Shown: in pieces, positions 25,484 through 35,113 of the stretch
Layout: each line of letters begins with the position of its first letter
How positions within the stretch are numbered: the first letter of the stretch is position 1
DNA from: Arenibacter sp041392165
Lineage (GTDB): Bacteria > Bacteroidota > Bacteroidia > Flavobacteriales > Flavobacteriaceae
Reading direction: 5' to 3'
Assembly (NCBI GenBank): GCA_041392165.1
Contig: JAWKMN010000009.1
Coordinates: forward strand, 49,072 to 113,071
DNA: 64,000 nt
The notes under the pieces: model-generated
The model's database searches: none
What the model was told of the DNA's origin: nothing
Seen by the model: the letters and a program-made list of their open reading frames with translations, nothing else
Program-made: the position numbers and the translations under genes

Positions 25484-27034
25484 TTACAATCCTCCTTTCC
25501 TTTCTGGTGAACGCTGTACGGGCCAAATGGATGGTTCCCCGGTTTTATGGTTCACCGGTAATATTCTTTTTTCCCGGGATGCCCTTTTAGGGTCTTCGCT
25601 TGCCATATAGGCCAATATAGCGGTAAGGATTACATTGTTCTTTAAATCGTCAAAAACAATCTTATCATAAGTGTCCCTATTGGTGTGCCAAGTATAGTTC
25701 CAATAGGACCAATTTAGGGAACTAAGTCCAAAGGCCGGGGCCCCGGCGGCTATGAAGGAGGCGTTGTCCGACCCTCCACCTGCGGGCATTCCGGGAAATG
25801 TGGTCTCTATATGTTGCGTTATGTTCTCCGGTACGGCCGATAACCATCTTGGAATGTAGTCATAGGAATTGGCAAATCCGCCTCCCGATATCCGTACCAC
25901 TCTTCCTGTGCCATTGTCCTGATTAAAAACAGCTTGTACCTTGCCTACAATTTCCGGGTGGTCCTCCACATAAGCCCTGGAACCGTTTAATCCCTGCTCC
26001 TCGCTGCCCCAATGGCCCACCAGGATGGTTCTTTTGGGATTGGGATATAATTTTTTGAGTACCCGCATGGTTTCCATCATGACCAGGGTTCCCGTTCCAT
26101 TGTCCGTGGCCCCGGTTCCGCCATCCCAGGAATCGAAATGTGCCGATAAAATTACATACTCTTCGGGCTTTTCCGTACCTTTTATCTCTGCTATGGTGTT
26201 AAAAGTAGGTACGGCACCGAGTTCTTTGGACTCTGCCAAAATTTTGATTTTGGGGCGTTTTCCGTGTTCTACCATTCTGTAAAGCATGGTGTAGTCCTCC
26301 AATTCCAAATCTATAAAGGGAATTTTATCCGTATTGGCACCAAAAATTTTATTGGCACCAAAACCCTTGGACCAATAGGAACTTACTATTCCTACAGCTC
26401 CAGCTTTTTCCAGGGCAATAGGTAGTGATCGCCTGTTGTATCCTATACGTTGCATATTTTCTGACCATTCATTTTCTTGGGCCTCCCTATCTTTTTGCAT
26501 TTTACTGTAGGATTCCGGCGTTGCAAATTCTTCCCAATTATAATCCGGTCTGCCGGTAGGTTCCTTCATGGAGATCATTACCAGCTTGCCTTTGACGCTG
26601 GGCAACCACTTGTTAAATTCAGAGGAATCGGTAACGGTAGGCAAGATCATTAATTCTGCTGTAATACCTTTACGTCCGGTGCTTGGGCTCCAGGCCAATT
26701 GGGTTCCTTTTAAGGTTTGTATTCTGGGGGATACCATGTCTATGTGTGTTATTCCCCGTTCCCAGCCTCTCCATTGGCCCCATTGTTCATTTTTGGCAGC
26801 AATGCCCCAGTTGGAGTATTGGTTCACTGCCCAGTCATGGGCCTTTTGCATCTGTGGCGTACCCACCAGTCTAGGGCCAATGACATCCAATAATTCGTGG
26901 GCCAAAGTTTCCAATTGTGAATTTTCATTGACCTCGGATACTATCTGGGACACAATTTTATCTGTAGTTTGGGGATATCCGATGCCGATAAAACAAAAGA
27001 AGTACAAGCTAAGAAGTAGGTAGGTTTTTTTCAT
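25484..27034 (-). CDS. Secreted M28-family metallopeptidase
   Basis: A 516-residue exported zinc aminopeptidase/carboxypeptidase-Q-like enzyme. The signal peptide is residues 1-21 (YLLLSLYFFCFIGIGYPQ). A PA-domain-like insert includes GAVGIVSSYWSKGFG. The co-catalytic zinc site is complete: His in LSAHFDSWDG, Asp in GATDNGTGT, the catalytic Glu pair in WGSEEQGLNGS, Asp in FNQDNGTGR and the last His in WHTNRDTYDKI. It degrades peptides in the periplasm or outside the cell, fitting a peptide-scavenging flavobacterium. It has no type IX sorting domain at the C-terminus. Confidence 0.93.
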   Translation of the reverse strand: MKKTYLLLSLYFFCFIGIGYPQTTDKIVSQIVSEVNENSQLETLAHELLDVIGPRLVGTPQMQKAHDWAVNQYSNWGIAAKNEQWGQWRGWERGITHIDMVSPRIQTLKGTQLAWSPSTGRKGITAELMILPTVTDSSEFNKWLPSVKGKLVMISMKEPTGRPDYNWEEFATPESYSKMQKDREAQENEWSENMQRIGYNRRSLPIALEKAGAVGIVSSYWSKGFGANKIFGANTDKIPFIDLELEDYTMLYRMVEHGKRPKIKILAESKELGAVPTFNTIAEIKGTEKPEEYVILSAHFDSWDGGTGATDNGTGTLVMMETMRVLKKLYPNPKRTILVGHWGSEEQGLNGSRAYVEDHPEIVGKVQAVFNQDNGTGRVVRISGGGFANSYDYIPRWLSAVPENITQHIETTFPGMPAGGGSDNASFIAAGAPAFGLSSLNWSYWNYTWHTNRDTYDKIVFDDLKNNVILTAILAYMASEDPKRASREKRILPVNHKTGEPSIWPVQRSPERKGGL

Positions 27035-27200
27035 TTTTTGGATTTTTAGTAAGTGGCATCAAAATAATGATAATTGAACAGTTAAACTTGGGAATTAAGT
27101 TTTAATTAAGAGTCTGTTCGGGTTTCTGTTCCGCACCAACAATTGAAAAAGGGTGGCGATCAGGATTATAAACTTTACCTTTGCTAAAAAAATATTGGTA

Positions 27201-28559
27201 ATGGGCAGTTTTTCGGATTTCAATATATCGAAGCAATTACATTATGCCATAGAGGATTTGGGCTTTGCTTCCCCGACACCGATCCAACAAGAGGCCTTTT
27301 CCGTAATCATGTCGGGCAAGGATATCGTTGGGATAGCACAGACCGGTACGGGAAAGACGTTTGCCTATATGTTGCCGCTTTTACAGGAGTTGAAATTTTC
27401 CAAACAATCCAATCCGAGAATTTTGATATTGGTACCTACAAGGGAACTCGTTTTACAAGTGGTTGGCAATATTGAATCTTATTCCCAATATATGAGTGTC
27501 CGGGTTTGCGGTATATATGGCGGGGCCAATATAAATACCCAGCGGCAGGCCGTTGCCCAAGGATGCGATATTTTGGTGGCCACCCCGGGAAGATTGTACG
27601 ATCTTACCTTGGACAGGACCGTTAAGCTCCGGGATATCAAAAAATTGGTAATCGATGAGGTAGATGTAATGTTGGACCTCGGCTTTCGTTTCCAAATTAC
27701 CAATATCTTTGAGTTAATGCCCCAGAGAAGACAGAACATTATGTTTTCAGCTACCATGACGGAGGAGGTTTCCCATTTGATAGAGGACTTTTTTATTGCA
27801 CCTGTAAAAATATCGATTGCCGTTAGCGGAACCCCGTTGGAAAATATAGAACAAACGGCCTATGCTGTTCCAAACTATTGCACCAAAGTAAATCTTTTGG
27901 CCTTTTTGTTGAAAGACAAGGCCCTTTATAAAAAGGTTTTGATTTTTGTTTCCAATAAGAGAAGTGCGGACAGATTATTTGAGGCCCTGGAAGGGGATTT
28001 TGGTGAAGAGACGGCCATAATACATTCCAATAAAACGCAGAACTACAGAATTAGATCCATCAAACAATTTGATGAAGGAAAAAATAGGATACTGGTTTCT
28101 ACCGATATAATGTCCAGAGGTTTGGATCTTGAGCAAATTACCCATGTCATCAATTTTGACACCCCCTTATATCCAGAGAACTATATGCACCGTATAGGAA
28201 GGACGGGAAGAGCGGAGAAAAAAGGGAATTCCATATTACTGTATACTGCGAAAGAGGAGGAGTTCAAAAATGCTATTGAGGAATTAATGGAATTTGAAAT
28301 TCCGTTGGTAGAGTTTCCAGAAGCCGTGAAAATTTCGGAGGAATTGGCACCGGAGGAACGCCCCAAAAATTTGGAACACAACAATCCTGTAAGTGCCGCC
28401 GAGCAAGAAGCTAGAGGGGCGGCCTTTCACGAGAAATCGGAAAAGAATAAAAAGGTAAACCAGGGCGGATCCTATAAAAGAAAAATTGCAAAAAAGTATA
28501 AAAAACCAATTACCAGGGGCGATAAGAGGTTTGGTCAAAAAAACAAAAAAAGAAAATAA
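27201..28559 (+). CDS. DEAD-box RNA helicase with DEVD Walker B
   Basis: A 452-residue ATP-dependent RNA helicase. ATG at 27201 is preferred over the upstream in-frame start at 27153, because a TACCTTTG -7 box lies at 27176-27183. The motifs are: Q motif FASPTPIQQEAF, motif I AQTGTGKT, Ia PTRELVLQV, motif II DEVD (IDEVDVMLDLG) where most relatives have DEAD, motif III SAT, and motif VI HRIGRTGRAEK. The C-terminal 70 residues are Lys-rich (KRKIAKKYKKPITRG) and likely bind RNA. Roles include ribosome assembly or cold adaptation. Confidence 0.93.
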   Translation: MGSFSDFNISKQLHYAIEDLGFASPTPIQQEAFSVIMSGKDIVGIAQTGTGKTFAYMLPLLQELKFSKQSNPRILILVPTRELVLQVVGNIESYSQYMSVRVCGIYGGANINTQRQAVAQGCDILVATPGRLYDLTLDRTVKLRDIKKLVIDEVDVMLDLGFRFQITNIFELMPQRRQNIMFSATMTEEVSHLIEDFFIAPVKISIAVSGTPLENIEQTAYAVPNYCTKVNLLAFLLKDKALYKKVLIFVSNKRSADRLFEALEGDFGEETAIIHSNKTQNYRIRSIKQFDEGKNRILVSTDIMSRGLDLEQITHVINFDTPLYPENYMHRIGRTGRAEKKGNSILLYTAKEEEFKNAIEELMEFEIPLVEFPEAVKISEELAPEERPKNLEHNNPVSAAEQEARGAAFHEKSEKNKKVNQGGSYKRKIAKKYKKPITRGDKRFGQKNKKRK

Positions 28560-28612
28560 TATTCAATTGAAATTGAATGGTATAATTATTTTTATTTAAT
28601 GCATCAATTTAA

Positions 28613-28828
28613 ATGAATAACAATAAAAATCCCTTATATGGAATTACGTTGGCCCATATTCTGGATGCCTTGGTGGTGCAGTATGGTTGGGAGGAATTGG
28701 GGACGAAAATAAATATACGCTGTTTTAATCACGATCCCTCCATTAAATCCAGTTTAAAGTTTTTAAGGAGAACCCCATGGGCCCGTGAAAAGGTGGAACA
28801 ACTGTACCTGAAGTCGCAACGGAAATAA
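28613..28828 (+). CDS. VF530-family (DUF2132) small protein
   Basis: A 71-residue protein matching the VF530/DUF2132 family: NPLYGITLAHILDALVVQYGWEELG, then CFNHDPSIKSSLKFLRRTPWAREKVEQLYL seen in parts. It is a compact helical bundle suspected to bind DNA; no function is established. It lies 53 bases after the DEAD-box helicase on the same strand. The following 228 bases hold the promoter of the next helicase. Confidence 0.92.
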   Translation: MNNNKNPLYGITLAHILDALVVQYGWEELGTKINIRCFNHDPSIKSSLKFLRRTPWAREKVEQLYLKSQRK

Positions 28829-29008
28829 CTTGCCGAGCAGCAAAACGAAGGGCTTACGGAGAAATAAAAAGTAAAATAGCCACCAATAATTTTCTTTGTT
28901 TTTAATTTTATGAACGCTGTTCCGCAATCCATGCCCTATAATGGCTCCAATTGGCCATTGGTGATGATATCCGGAAAAAATAATCATTAATTTTTTTTAA
29001 AAAATTCG

Positions 29009-29037
29009 TTGAACACCCAACAAAGGGCTTAGTTTTG
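29009..29037 (+). promoter_or_regulatory. Bacteroidota vegetative promoter
   Basis: TTG at 29009-29011 (-33 element), 18 bases, then TAGTTTTG at 29030-29037, matching the Bacteroidota -7 consensus TAnnTTTG. The ATG of the downstream helicase is 20 bases further, at 29057. Confidence 0.7.
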
Positions 29038-29056
29038 CAATCCAAAAAAAGAGATT

Positions 29057-30616
29057 ATGTCGGAGAATTTGATTGCCAATGCCATTGTAGAAAGAAAAAC
29101 GGATAAGGAGCTATACAGCTATCAAAAAGGAGCCATAGACCGTATTTTTGATAAATTTGAAACGGCACCCGATGATTATCATCTCTTGTACCAACTGCCC
29201 ACTGGAGGTGGTAAAACCGTTATTTTTTCGGAAATAGCAAGGCAATATCTAAAGCACCACAATAAAAAGGTGCTGATCATGACCCATCGGATAGAGCTTT
29301 GCAGGCAAACCTCTGATATGTTGACCAGTTTTGGGGTGACCAACAAAGTTGTGGACAGCAAGGCCAATCTGGATGATCAGGAAGGGTATAGTTGCTTTGT
29401 GGCCATGGTAGAGACATTGAACAATAGGCTTCAGGACGATAAATTGGATATTTCCAATGTAGGTTTGGTAATCATTGATGAGGCACATTATAATTCGTTT
29501 ACAAAATTGTTCAAGTTTTTTGAGAATTCATTCGTTTTGGGCGTTACCGCAACCCCATTGAGTTCCAACAAAGACCTGCCCATGAAGGACAATTACGATG
29601 AATTGATCGTAGGGGAGACCATAGGGTCCCTTATTGAGAACGAGTTTTTGGCCCGGGCGGAATTCTATTCGTACAATATGGGGCTAACTTCTTTGGAGGT
29701 AGGTTCCAATGGGGATTATACGGTAAAATCTTCAGAGGATCTTTATAACAACAGTCAGATGCTGGGCAAGCTTTTGGAGGCCTATGAGAAACATTCCAAA
29801 GGTAAGAAAACGTTGATTTTCAACAATGGGATCAATACTTCCTTACATGTCTATGAGACTTTCAGGGCGGCGGGCTATCCCATTGCGCATTTGGACAATA
29901 CGGCCACCAAGAAGCAACGAAAAACCATCTTGAAGTGGTTTAACATGACGCCTAATGCTATTTTAACCTCTGTTAGTATACTTACTACCGGATTTGATGA
30001 GCCTACCATAGACACCATTATCTTGAACAGGGCCACTAAATCCCTTACCCTGTATTACCAGATGATAGGCCGTGGTTCCAGAATTTTGAACAATAAAACA
30101 ACCTTTTCGGTAATCGACTTGGGAAACAACATCCATCGCTTTGGTCCATGGGGGGCGGATTTGGACTGGCAGACCATTTTTAAATCGCCCAGTTTCTATA
30201 CGGACAGACTATTGAGCGATGAGGAGTTGGAAAGCAATTTCCGATGGGAAATGTCCGAAGAATTAAGGGCCGAATTTTCCAAATCCGAAGAGGTATATTT
30301 CGATATAAAGGAAACCTATGTGGATTCCGTTAAAAATGGAGAATCATCAAAGGTGGTACTGGAGCGGTCCATAGCCCAACATGCCAGAATATGTGTTGAA
30401 AACAGTGAGGATGTCTATGATGCGCTGGCACTTTCCAAAATGTTGGGCCCGGATATTGATGATAGGATTCAACGTTATGCCAAGTGCATCAGCAAGAGTA
30501 CCCATAACTTTCTTAAGTGGCTGACGGATGATTACCATAAAAAATTAAGTACGCATTTGCGCCAAAATTTTGATGCTATTTATGAAGATATCCACGGTAG
30601 GCCGCCGGAGGAATAG
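29057..30616 (+). CDS. Superfamily 2 DEAD/DEAH helicase (type III restriction-like)
   Basis: A 519-residue SF2 helicase. Walker A is PTGGGKTVIF, motif II DEAH (IIDEAHYNSFTKLF), motif III GVTATPLSS, motif IV/V region ILTSVSILTTGFDEP and motif VI YQMIGRGSRI. The arrangement resembles the ResIII helicases of type I/III restriction enzymes and of UvrB-like repair helicases. No nuclease or methyltransferase domain is fused or encoded nearby. The C-terminal 150 residues (from about 370) are unassigned. It is transcribed from its own promoter at 29009-29037. A DNA repair or nucleic-acid remodelling role is likely; a defence role is not supported by context. Confidence 0.88.
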   Translation: MSENLIANAIVERKTDKELYSYQKGAIDRIFDKFETAPDDYHLLYQLPTGGGKTVIFSEIARQYLKHHNKKVLIMTHRIELCRQTSDMLTSFGVTNKVVDSKANLDDQEGYSCFVAMVETLNNRLQDDKLDISNVGLVIIDEAHYNSFTKLFKFFENSFVLGVTATPLSSNKDLPMKDNYDELIVGETIGSLIENEFLARAEFYSYNMGLTSLEVGSNGDYTVKSSEDLYNNSQMLGKLLEAYEKHSKGKKTLIFNNGINTSLHVYETFRAAGYPIAHLDNTATKKQRKTILKWFNMTPNAILTSVSILTTGFDEPTIDTIILNRATKSLTLYYQMIGRGSRILNNKTTFSVIDLGNNIHRFGPWGADLDWQTIFKSPSFYTDRLLSDEELESNFRWEMSEELRAEFSKSEEVYFDIKETYVDSVKNGESSKVVLERSIAQHARICVENSEDVYDALALSKMLGPDIDDRIQRYAKCISKSTHNFLKWLTDDYHKKLSTHLRQNFDAIYEDIHGRPPEE

Positions 30617-30633
30617 TAGTTGCTAAAACATTT

Positions 30634-31344
30634 CTACACCATTGGAACCTCCATTAATAGTACCTTGCTGGGCGCATTGCTGCTAAGGGTAATTTGGTCA
30701 GTATCCCATATTCCCAGGGCATCCCGTTTATTTAGAATCTGGTCTTCAATGGTAATTTTTCCTTCCAGAACAAATATATACAATCCATTACCGGGATTGT
30801 TTAAAGTGTAGGTTGAGGTGTTTTCTGCCTCAAAATCACCCAAGGAAAACCAGGCATCCTGATGGATCCATACACCTTGCCCTGTTTTATTGGGAGATAG
30901 GATTTGGTAAAAGGAATTTTTAACGGCCAGGTCACGGGTGGAAATCTGATCATATCTCGGAGAAACATTTTGGGTTTTTGGAAACACCCAAATCTGCAAA
31001 AATTTAACCTCTTCATTTTTGTTCTTGTTATACTCGCTGTGAAAAACTCCGGTTCCTGCACTCATAACCTGAATATCACCCTCTTTGATAACAGTAATAT
31101 TGCCCATACTGTCCTTATGTTCCAAATCCCCTTTCAAGGGAATGGAAATAATTTCCATGTTCTTGTGGGGATGTTGTCCAAAGCCCTGTCCGCCGGAGAC
31201 GCTATCATCGTTCAACACCCGTAGGACACCAAAATTCATCCGTTCCGGATTGTGGTAATTGGCAAAACTGAAGCTGTGGTAAGAATTTAGCCAACCGTGA
31301 TCGGCATGTCCTCTGCTCTCTGCTGTATGTAATATGGTTTTCAT
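30634..31344 (-). CDS. Pirin-family bicupin protein
   Basis: A 236-residue pirin. ATG at 31344 (MKTILHTAESRGHADHGWL) is chosen over the longer frame because family members begin there. The first cupin holds the metal site in GFGQHPHKNMEIISIPL and the GVFHSEYNKN block with the second His/Glu set. The C-terminal cupin is less conserved. Pirins are Fe-binding dioxygenase-like proteins (quercetinase activity in some). It converges with the helicase gene, 17 bases apart. The divergent upstream region (31345-31545) also carries the lemA promoter. Confidence 0.92.
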   Translation of the reverse strand: MKTILHTAESRGHADHGWLNSYHSFSFANYHNPERMNFGVLRVLNDDSVSGGQGFGQHPHKNMEIISIPLKGDLEHKDSMGNITVIKEGDIQVMSAGTGVFHSEYNKNKNEEVKFLQIWVFPKTQNVSPRYDQISTRDLAVKNSFYQILSPNKTGQGVWIHQDAWFSLGDFEAENTSTYTLNNPGNGLYIFVLEGKITIEDQILNKRDALGIWDTDQITLSSNAPSKVLLMEVPMV

Positions 31345-31545
31345 AATACCTTTTTTTATTTGTCCAAAATTAAGATTCATATGGAATCTGGGCATTGATC
31401 TATGTTAAGTTTTGTGCACCCTTAATGTTGCTAATGGCAATCGTGTGTTTCCATCTATTCCATAATTTGACAAACTGCCCGCTGGGCAAACAAAAAATAA
31501 AGTAACTTAGTGGGGCCATTTTGATAACATCTAAAAAAACGAACC

Positions 31546-32106
31546 ATGATTACGTTAATTATTTTTTTGGGAATTCTAGCTTTGATCACCTTGTTCTTAA
31601 TAAATGTTTTCAATCGCTTTGCCTCCCTCAGAAATCTGGTCAAGGACGCTTGGAGCAATATAGATGTGGCCCTAAAAAGAAGGTACGATCTTATCCCCAA
31701 TTTGGTAGAGACCGTAAAAGGGTATGCAAAACATGAAAGTTCTACCCTGGAGGCTGTGATAAATGCCCGTAATGCAGCCATGGCAGTTCCAACCGGAGAT
31801 ATCAATGCCCAGATAAGGGCGGAAAACCAACTGCAGCAAAGTTTGAGAAGTATATTTGCCCTAGGGGAAGCCTATCCGGAGCTTAAGGCCAACACCAATT
31901 ATTTGGACCTTCAACAAAAATTAAATGAAATTGAAGAAAATTTGGAGCGTGCCAGAAGGTACTATAATGGTACTGTGAGGGAAAACAATACTTATGGGGA
32001 AAGCGTACCAGGGGTACTTGTGGCCAGCATGTTTAAATATCAACATTTCGATTATTTTGAAGCCGAGGAGGCCAGTAGGTCAAATGTAAAGGTAGATTTC
32101 CATTAA
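31546..32106 (+). CDS. LemA-family membrane protein
   Basis: A 186-residue LemA protein: one N-terminal membrane helix (TLIIFLGILALITLFLINVF) followed by a long coiled-coil bundle with the family blocks DAWSNIDVALKRRYDLIPNLVETVKGY and ENLERARRYYNGTVRENN. The N-terminus faces outside and the helical domain the cytosol in studied homologues. LemA is commonly encoded beside DUF2207 proteins, as here: its stop overlaps the next ATG by one base (TAATG). The function is unresolved; membrane or envelope maintenance is suspected. Confidence 0.95.
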   Translation: MITLIIFLGILALITLFLINVFNRFASLRNLVKDAWSNIDVALKRRYDLIPNLVETVKGYAKHESSTLEAVINARNAAMAVPTGDINAQIRAENQLQQSLRSIFALGEAYPELKANTNYLDLQQKLNEIEENLERARRYYNGTVRENNTYGESVPGVLVASMFKYQHFDYFEAEEASRSNVKVDFH

Positions 32107-33800
32107 TGAAAAGCAGTTATTATTTCGTTTTATTACTTCTAACCGTAAATATGGGATGGTCCCAGGATTTTACGGTTAAAAATTACACTGTGGATATTAC
32201 CCTGCATCAGGAAGGTTATTTTGATGTAGTGGAGAACTATGATGTTAACTTTGAAATCCCCAAACACGGTATTTACCGGACCATCCAAACAGAATATGAA
32301 CTTGTGGATTCCGTAGGTGCCAAATCCATAAGAAAGATCAGGATCAGTAAGATAAAGGTTCCCGATTATAAATTTGAGGCTCCGTTCGATTTTGTACAAA
32401 AGTTACAGGATAATATAGAGATCAAAATAGGGGATAAGGATATTACCTTGGTGGGACCCCAGCATTACCAAATAAAATATCGCGTCCATAATGCCTTTCT
32501 TTTTGAGGGTTCCCAAATCCGGTTTTATTGGAACCTTAAACCGGAGGATTGGCTGGCAGATTTTCATCAGGTCAGTTTTACCATCAGGCTTCCGGAGAAG
32601 GTGTATCCCAGTAAAGAAAATAGCTTTGTATATACTGGGGATAGAGGCATTTCCACTACAACTTCGGACATGCTGCTATATTATGATGACAATGGATTTT
32701 CGGGAACGAGCAAGCCGGGCTTTGTATCCCATCCTGGACAAAGTGTAACCGTATTGATGGATCTTCCATTGGGATCGGTCACGGAAGAAAGGCCTTTATG
32801 GCCTTTTTGGGATAGTTATGGATGGGTGTTCCTTATTGGAATAATGCTATTTGCGTTTTTTAGGGTGTGGTGGAAATTTGGCAAGGACAGGCGTGTTATT
32901 GCTGCCACCAGCTATTATCCACCGGATGGATTGGATCCGGCCATGGTAGGTTTTTTGATCAACGATAGGGAGGACAACACGGACTTGATAGCTTTAATAC
33001 CGTATTGGGGATCAAAGGGACTGATAAGATTGGAGGAAATTCCCAAAAAAGGTCTTTTTGGGTCAAGGGACACCAAGATTATAAGGCTTCAGTCCTTGCC
33101 TTTGGATTCTCCATCATATGAGCTGGAGATTTTCAAAGGCCTGTTTGGTGACAATAACAATACTGTTGGGACCGAAGTATTGGTCAGTAGTTTAAAGGAT
33201 ACCTTTTATACCAAGATGATAAAGGCACGTGGCCAGCTAAAGGAAAATGCACAACCTTATTACGAAGCGGAATCAAAAAAAATGCAGGGTATTATGTATG
33301 TTGTCCTGATTGGTTTGGCGATCGGGCTAACTGCGGTAGGTTTGTTTTTTTGGGGACTTTTGGCAGCATTGGCCATAGTAGGCTTTTGTGTTATACTCAT
33401 TTTTGTTAACCGATATATGGTAAAAAAGAATGCCAAGGGCAATGAGCTGCTCTCGGAATTAATGGGATTTAAAAGGTTTATCAAGGTAGCGGAAGAAAAC
33501 AGGTTAAAAATGCTTTTAAAGGGTGATCCCCATTATTTTGAAAATACCCTAGGGTATGCATTGGCCTTTGGCATGTTCGATCAATGGGCCAAAAAGTTCC
33601 GGGATCTAAATATACCTCCCCCGGACTGGTATACCTCAACATCAAGTAGTGGTTTATCTATGAATCAGTTCTCCAGATCGTTTTCCAAATCCATGGCCAG
33701 CACTAAATCCAATATAGTGAGTTCGCCCTCCAGTAGTGGAAGTTCTGGCGGAGGTTCGTCCGGCGGAGGTTTCGGTGGTGGCGGTGGAGGTAGCTGGTGA
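32106..33800 (+). CDS. DUF2207 membrane protein with glycine-rich tail
   Basis: A 564-residue membrane protein. A signal peptide (about 1-20, ending GWSQ) precedes an extracytoplasmic beta-rich domain (FTVKNYTVDITLHQEG to about 220) typical of DUF2207. One helix lies at about 240-257 (WVFLIGIMLFAFFRVWW) and a hairpin of two helices at about 397-440. The C-terminus becomes Ser-rich and ends in a Gly/Ser low-complexity tail (GGGSSGGGFGGGGGGSW). It is translationally coupled to lemA, so the two probably form one envelope system. Confidence 0.93.
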   Translation: MKSSYYFVLLLLTVNMGWSQDFTVKNYTVDITLHQEGYFDVVENYDVNFEIPKHGIYRTIQTEYELVDSVGAKSIRKIRISKIKVPDYKFEAPFDFVQKLQDNIEIKIGDKDITLVGPQHYQIKYRVHNAFLFEGSQIRFYWNLKPEDWLADFHQVSFTIRLPEKVYPSKENSFVYTGDRGISTTTSDMLLYYDDNGFSGTSKPGFVSHPGQSVTVLMDLPLGSVTEERPLWPFWDSYGWVFLIGIMLFAFFRVWWKFGKDRRVIAATSYYPPDGLDPAMVGFLINDREDNTDLIALIPYWGSKGLIRLEEIPKKGLFGSRDTKIIRLQSLPLDSPSYELEIFKGLFGDNNNTVGTEVLVSSLKDTFYTKMIKARGQLKENAQPYYEAESKKMQGIMYVVLIGLAIGLTAVGLFFWGLLAALAIVGFCVILIFVNRYMVKKNAKGNELLSELMGFKRFIKVAEENRLKMLLKGDPHYFENTLGYALAFGMFDQWAKKFRDLNIPPPDWYTSTSSSGLSMNQFSRSFSKSMASTKSNIVSSPSSSGSSGGGSSGGGFGGGGGGSW

Positions 33801-33905
33801 GCCGTAAGGCTCTCCAATTACAAATAAATGTCCGGGAACGGGAATAGTAAAATACCTCGGGGCAAGCCCTTGGGGCATTGAAAGGAAGTTTATTTTAGAT
33901 TTCGA

Positions 33906-33986
33906 TGCCCATCCGAACGGATACGGGCGAGTGTGTTAGAGTTTTAAATCTCGATTATCGAGTAAACACGGCTTTCCGGATGGGCA
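33906..33986. repeat. Long-range inverted repeat, dispersed palindromic element
   Basis: TGCCCATCCG (33906-33915) and CGGATGGGCA (33977-33986) are perfect inverted arms 61 bases apart, with a smaller palindrome (CCGAACGG) at 33913-33920 and CTCGATTATCGAG at 33950-33962. The 13-mer CCCATCCGAACGG (33908-33920) recurs in reverse complement at 44627-44639. The gap between the DUF2207 and EamA genes (33801-34037) contains this element and a TACTTTTG -7 box at 34006-34013. Confidence 0.6.
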
Positions 33987-34037
33987 CATTTAATAAAAGT
34001 TACCTTACTTTTGTAGCTCATAGGAAAAGCTGTTTTT

Positions 34038-34976
34038 ATGTCCAAATCCCACAGTGCACTTTTAATAGTACTCGCTTTTTTTGCCATTTATGTAATATGG
34101 GGTTCCACTTACCTAATGAACAAGATTGCCGTACAGGAGCTACCTCCCTTTATGTTGGCTTCCATTCGCTTTTCCGTTGCCGGAATTTTAATTTTTTTGC
34201 TTTGTAAAATCATGGGAATACCGCTGTACATTACAAAAAAGCAATTATGGAATTCCACGGTGGCAGGATTTCTGTTCCTCGCTTTTGGAAACGGTTTTGT
34301 GGTATGGGCCCTCAAGTACGTTGACAGTGGTTTTGCCGCTCTGGAAATAGCGGCCCAACCATTGGTTATTCTACTGTTAATGCGGATTCTTGAAGGGAAA
34401 AAGATTCAGGCCATGTCCGTTGTAGGGGTCGTAATAGGCATATTCGGCATCTATTTATTAGTTAGCCAAAACCAAGTAATCAGCCAAGAGAACTCTGTCC
34501 TGGGGATGGTCATGATATTCCTCTGTATGGTCAGTTGGGCATACGGCAGTTTATTTGTTGCCAAGGCGGACCTGCCCAAGAATTATTTCGTTAATACCGG
34601 ATTTCAAATGTTTACAGCGGGAATATTGCTAATGATAGGGAGTTTGCTCCTTGGTGAGACCTGGTCCCTTCCCAACACCTGGAGCGGTCCGGTGCAATAT
34701 TCGATGCTTTTCCTAATTGTTTTGGGCAGTATAGTTGCTTTTACGGCCTTTAATTATTTGCTAAAAGCAGTTTCTCCGGAAAAGGTAGCTACCTCCACCT
34801 ATGTAAATCCTATAATAGCACTTTTGCTGGGCTGGTTTTTCTTGGATGAACAGATAACTACCCAATCCGCTATTGCGGCAATAGTGCTTTTGACCGGGGT
34901 TTATTTTATCAATACCAGAAAAAAATTGGTCCTTTTTAATCGGTTTTCAAGCTGGTATGCGCCAAAGGAGGATTAG
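34038..34976 (+). CDS. EamA/DMT-superfamily transporter
   Basis: A 312-residue inner-membrane protein with ten hydrophobic helices arranged as two EamA repeats. The first repeat opens with ALLIVLAFFAIYVIWGSTYL and contains LPPFMLASIRFSVAG. The second starts near 155 with VMIFLCMVSWAYGSLFVAK and contains EKVATSTYVNPIIALLLGW, the family signature. These transporters export metabolites or amino acids; the substrate cannot be predicted. The gene is alone, with a TACTTTTG -7 box at 34006-34013. Its stop is followed by the micro-peptide region on the opposite strand. Confidence 0.92.
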   Translation: MSKSHSALLIVLAFFAIYVIWGSTYLMNKIAVQELPPFMLASIRFSVAGILIFLLCKIMGIPLYITKKQLWNSTVAGFLFLAFGNGFVVWALKYVDSGFAALEIAAQPLVILLLMRILEGKKIQAMSVVGVVIGIFGIYLLVSQNQVISQENSVLGMVMIFLCMVSWAYGSLFVAKADLPKNYFVNTGFQMFTAGILLMIGSLLLGETWSLPNTWSGPVQYSMLFLIVLGSIVAFTAFNYLLKAVSPEKVATSTYVNPIIALLLGWFFLDEQITTQSAIAAIVLLTGVYFINTRKKLVLFNRFSSWYAPKED

Positions 34977-35047
34977 AGAAGATCGATTGTCAATATTTTT
35001 TGGAGTCCAATTAGTGGAAAATAGGATTGATGGCCCAGATATGATGT

Positions 35048-35079
35048 AAAAAAGCAGGTGACTGCCAAATCAACTGCTT
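35048..35079 (-). terminator. Leftward intrinsic terminator of micro-peptide operon
   Basis: Read leftward, AAGCAG (35079-35074) plus TGA pairs with TCA plus CTGCTT (35057-35052), with one mismatch, followed by six T residues. It lies 35 bases beyond the stop of the leftward 43-residue reading frame. It has no T tract in the plus direction, so it does not serve the EamA gene. Its presence supports a real leftward transcript. Confidence 0.65.
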
Positions 35080-35113
35080 GTACATACAACACCTTTTTCC
35101 TAAGAATATATAG

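Noticed and set aside
28763..28987. 74-residue hydrophobic minus-strand frame
   Set aside because: It overlaps the VF530 gene and the helicase promoter region. The hydrophobic WWLFYFLFL stretch is suggestive, but there is no promoter or family match, so it was not listed.
29057..30616. SF2 helicase as part of a restriction or phage-defence system
   Set aside because: No methyltransferase, nuclease or other defence gene is next to it; neighbours are VF530, DEAD-box helicase and pirin. An orphan repair-type helicase is the simpler reading.
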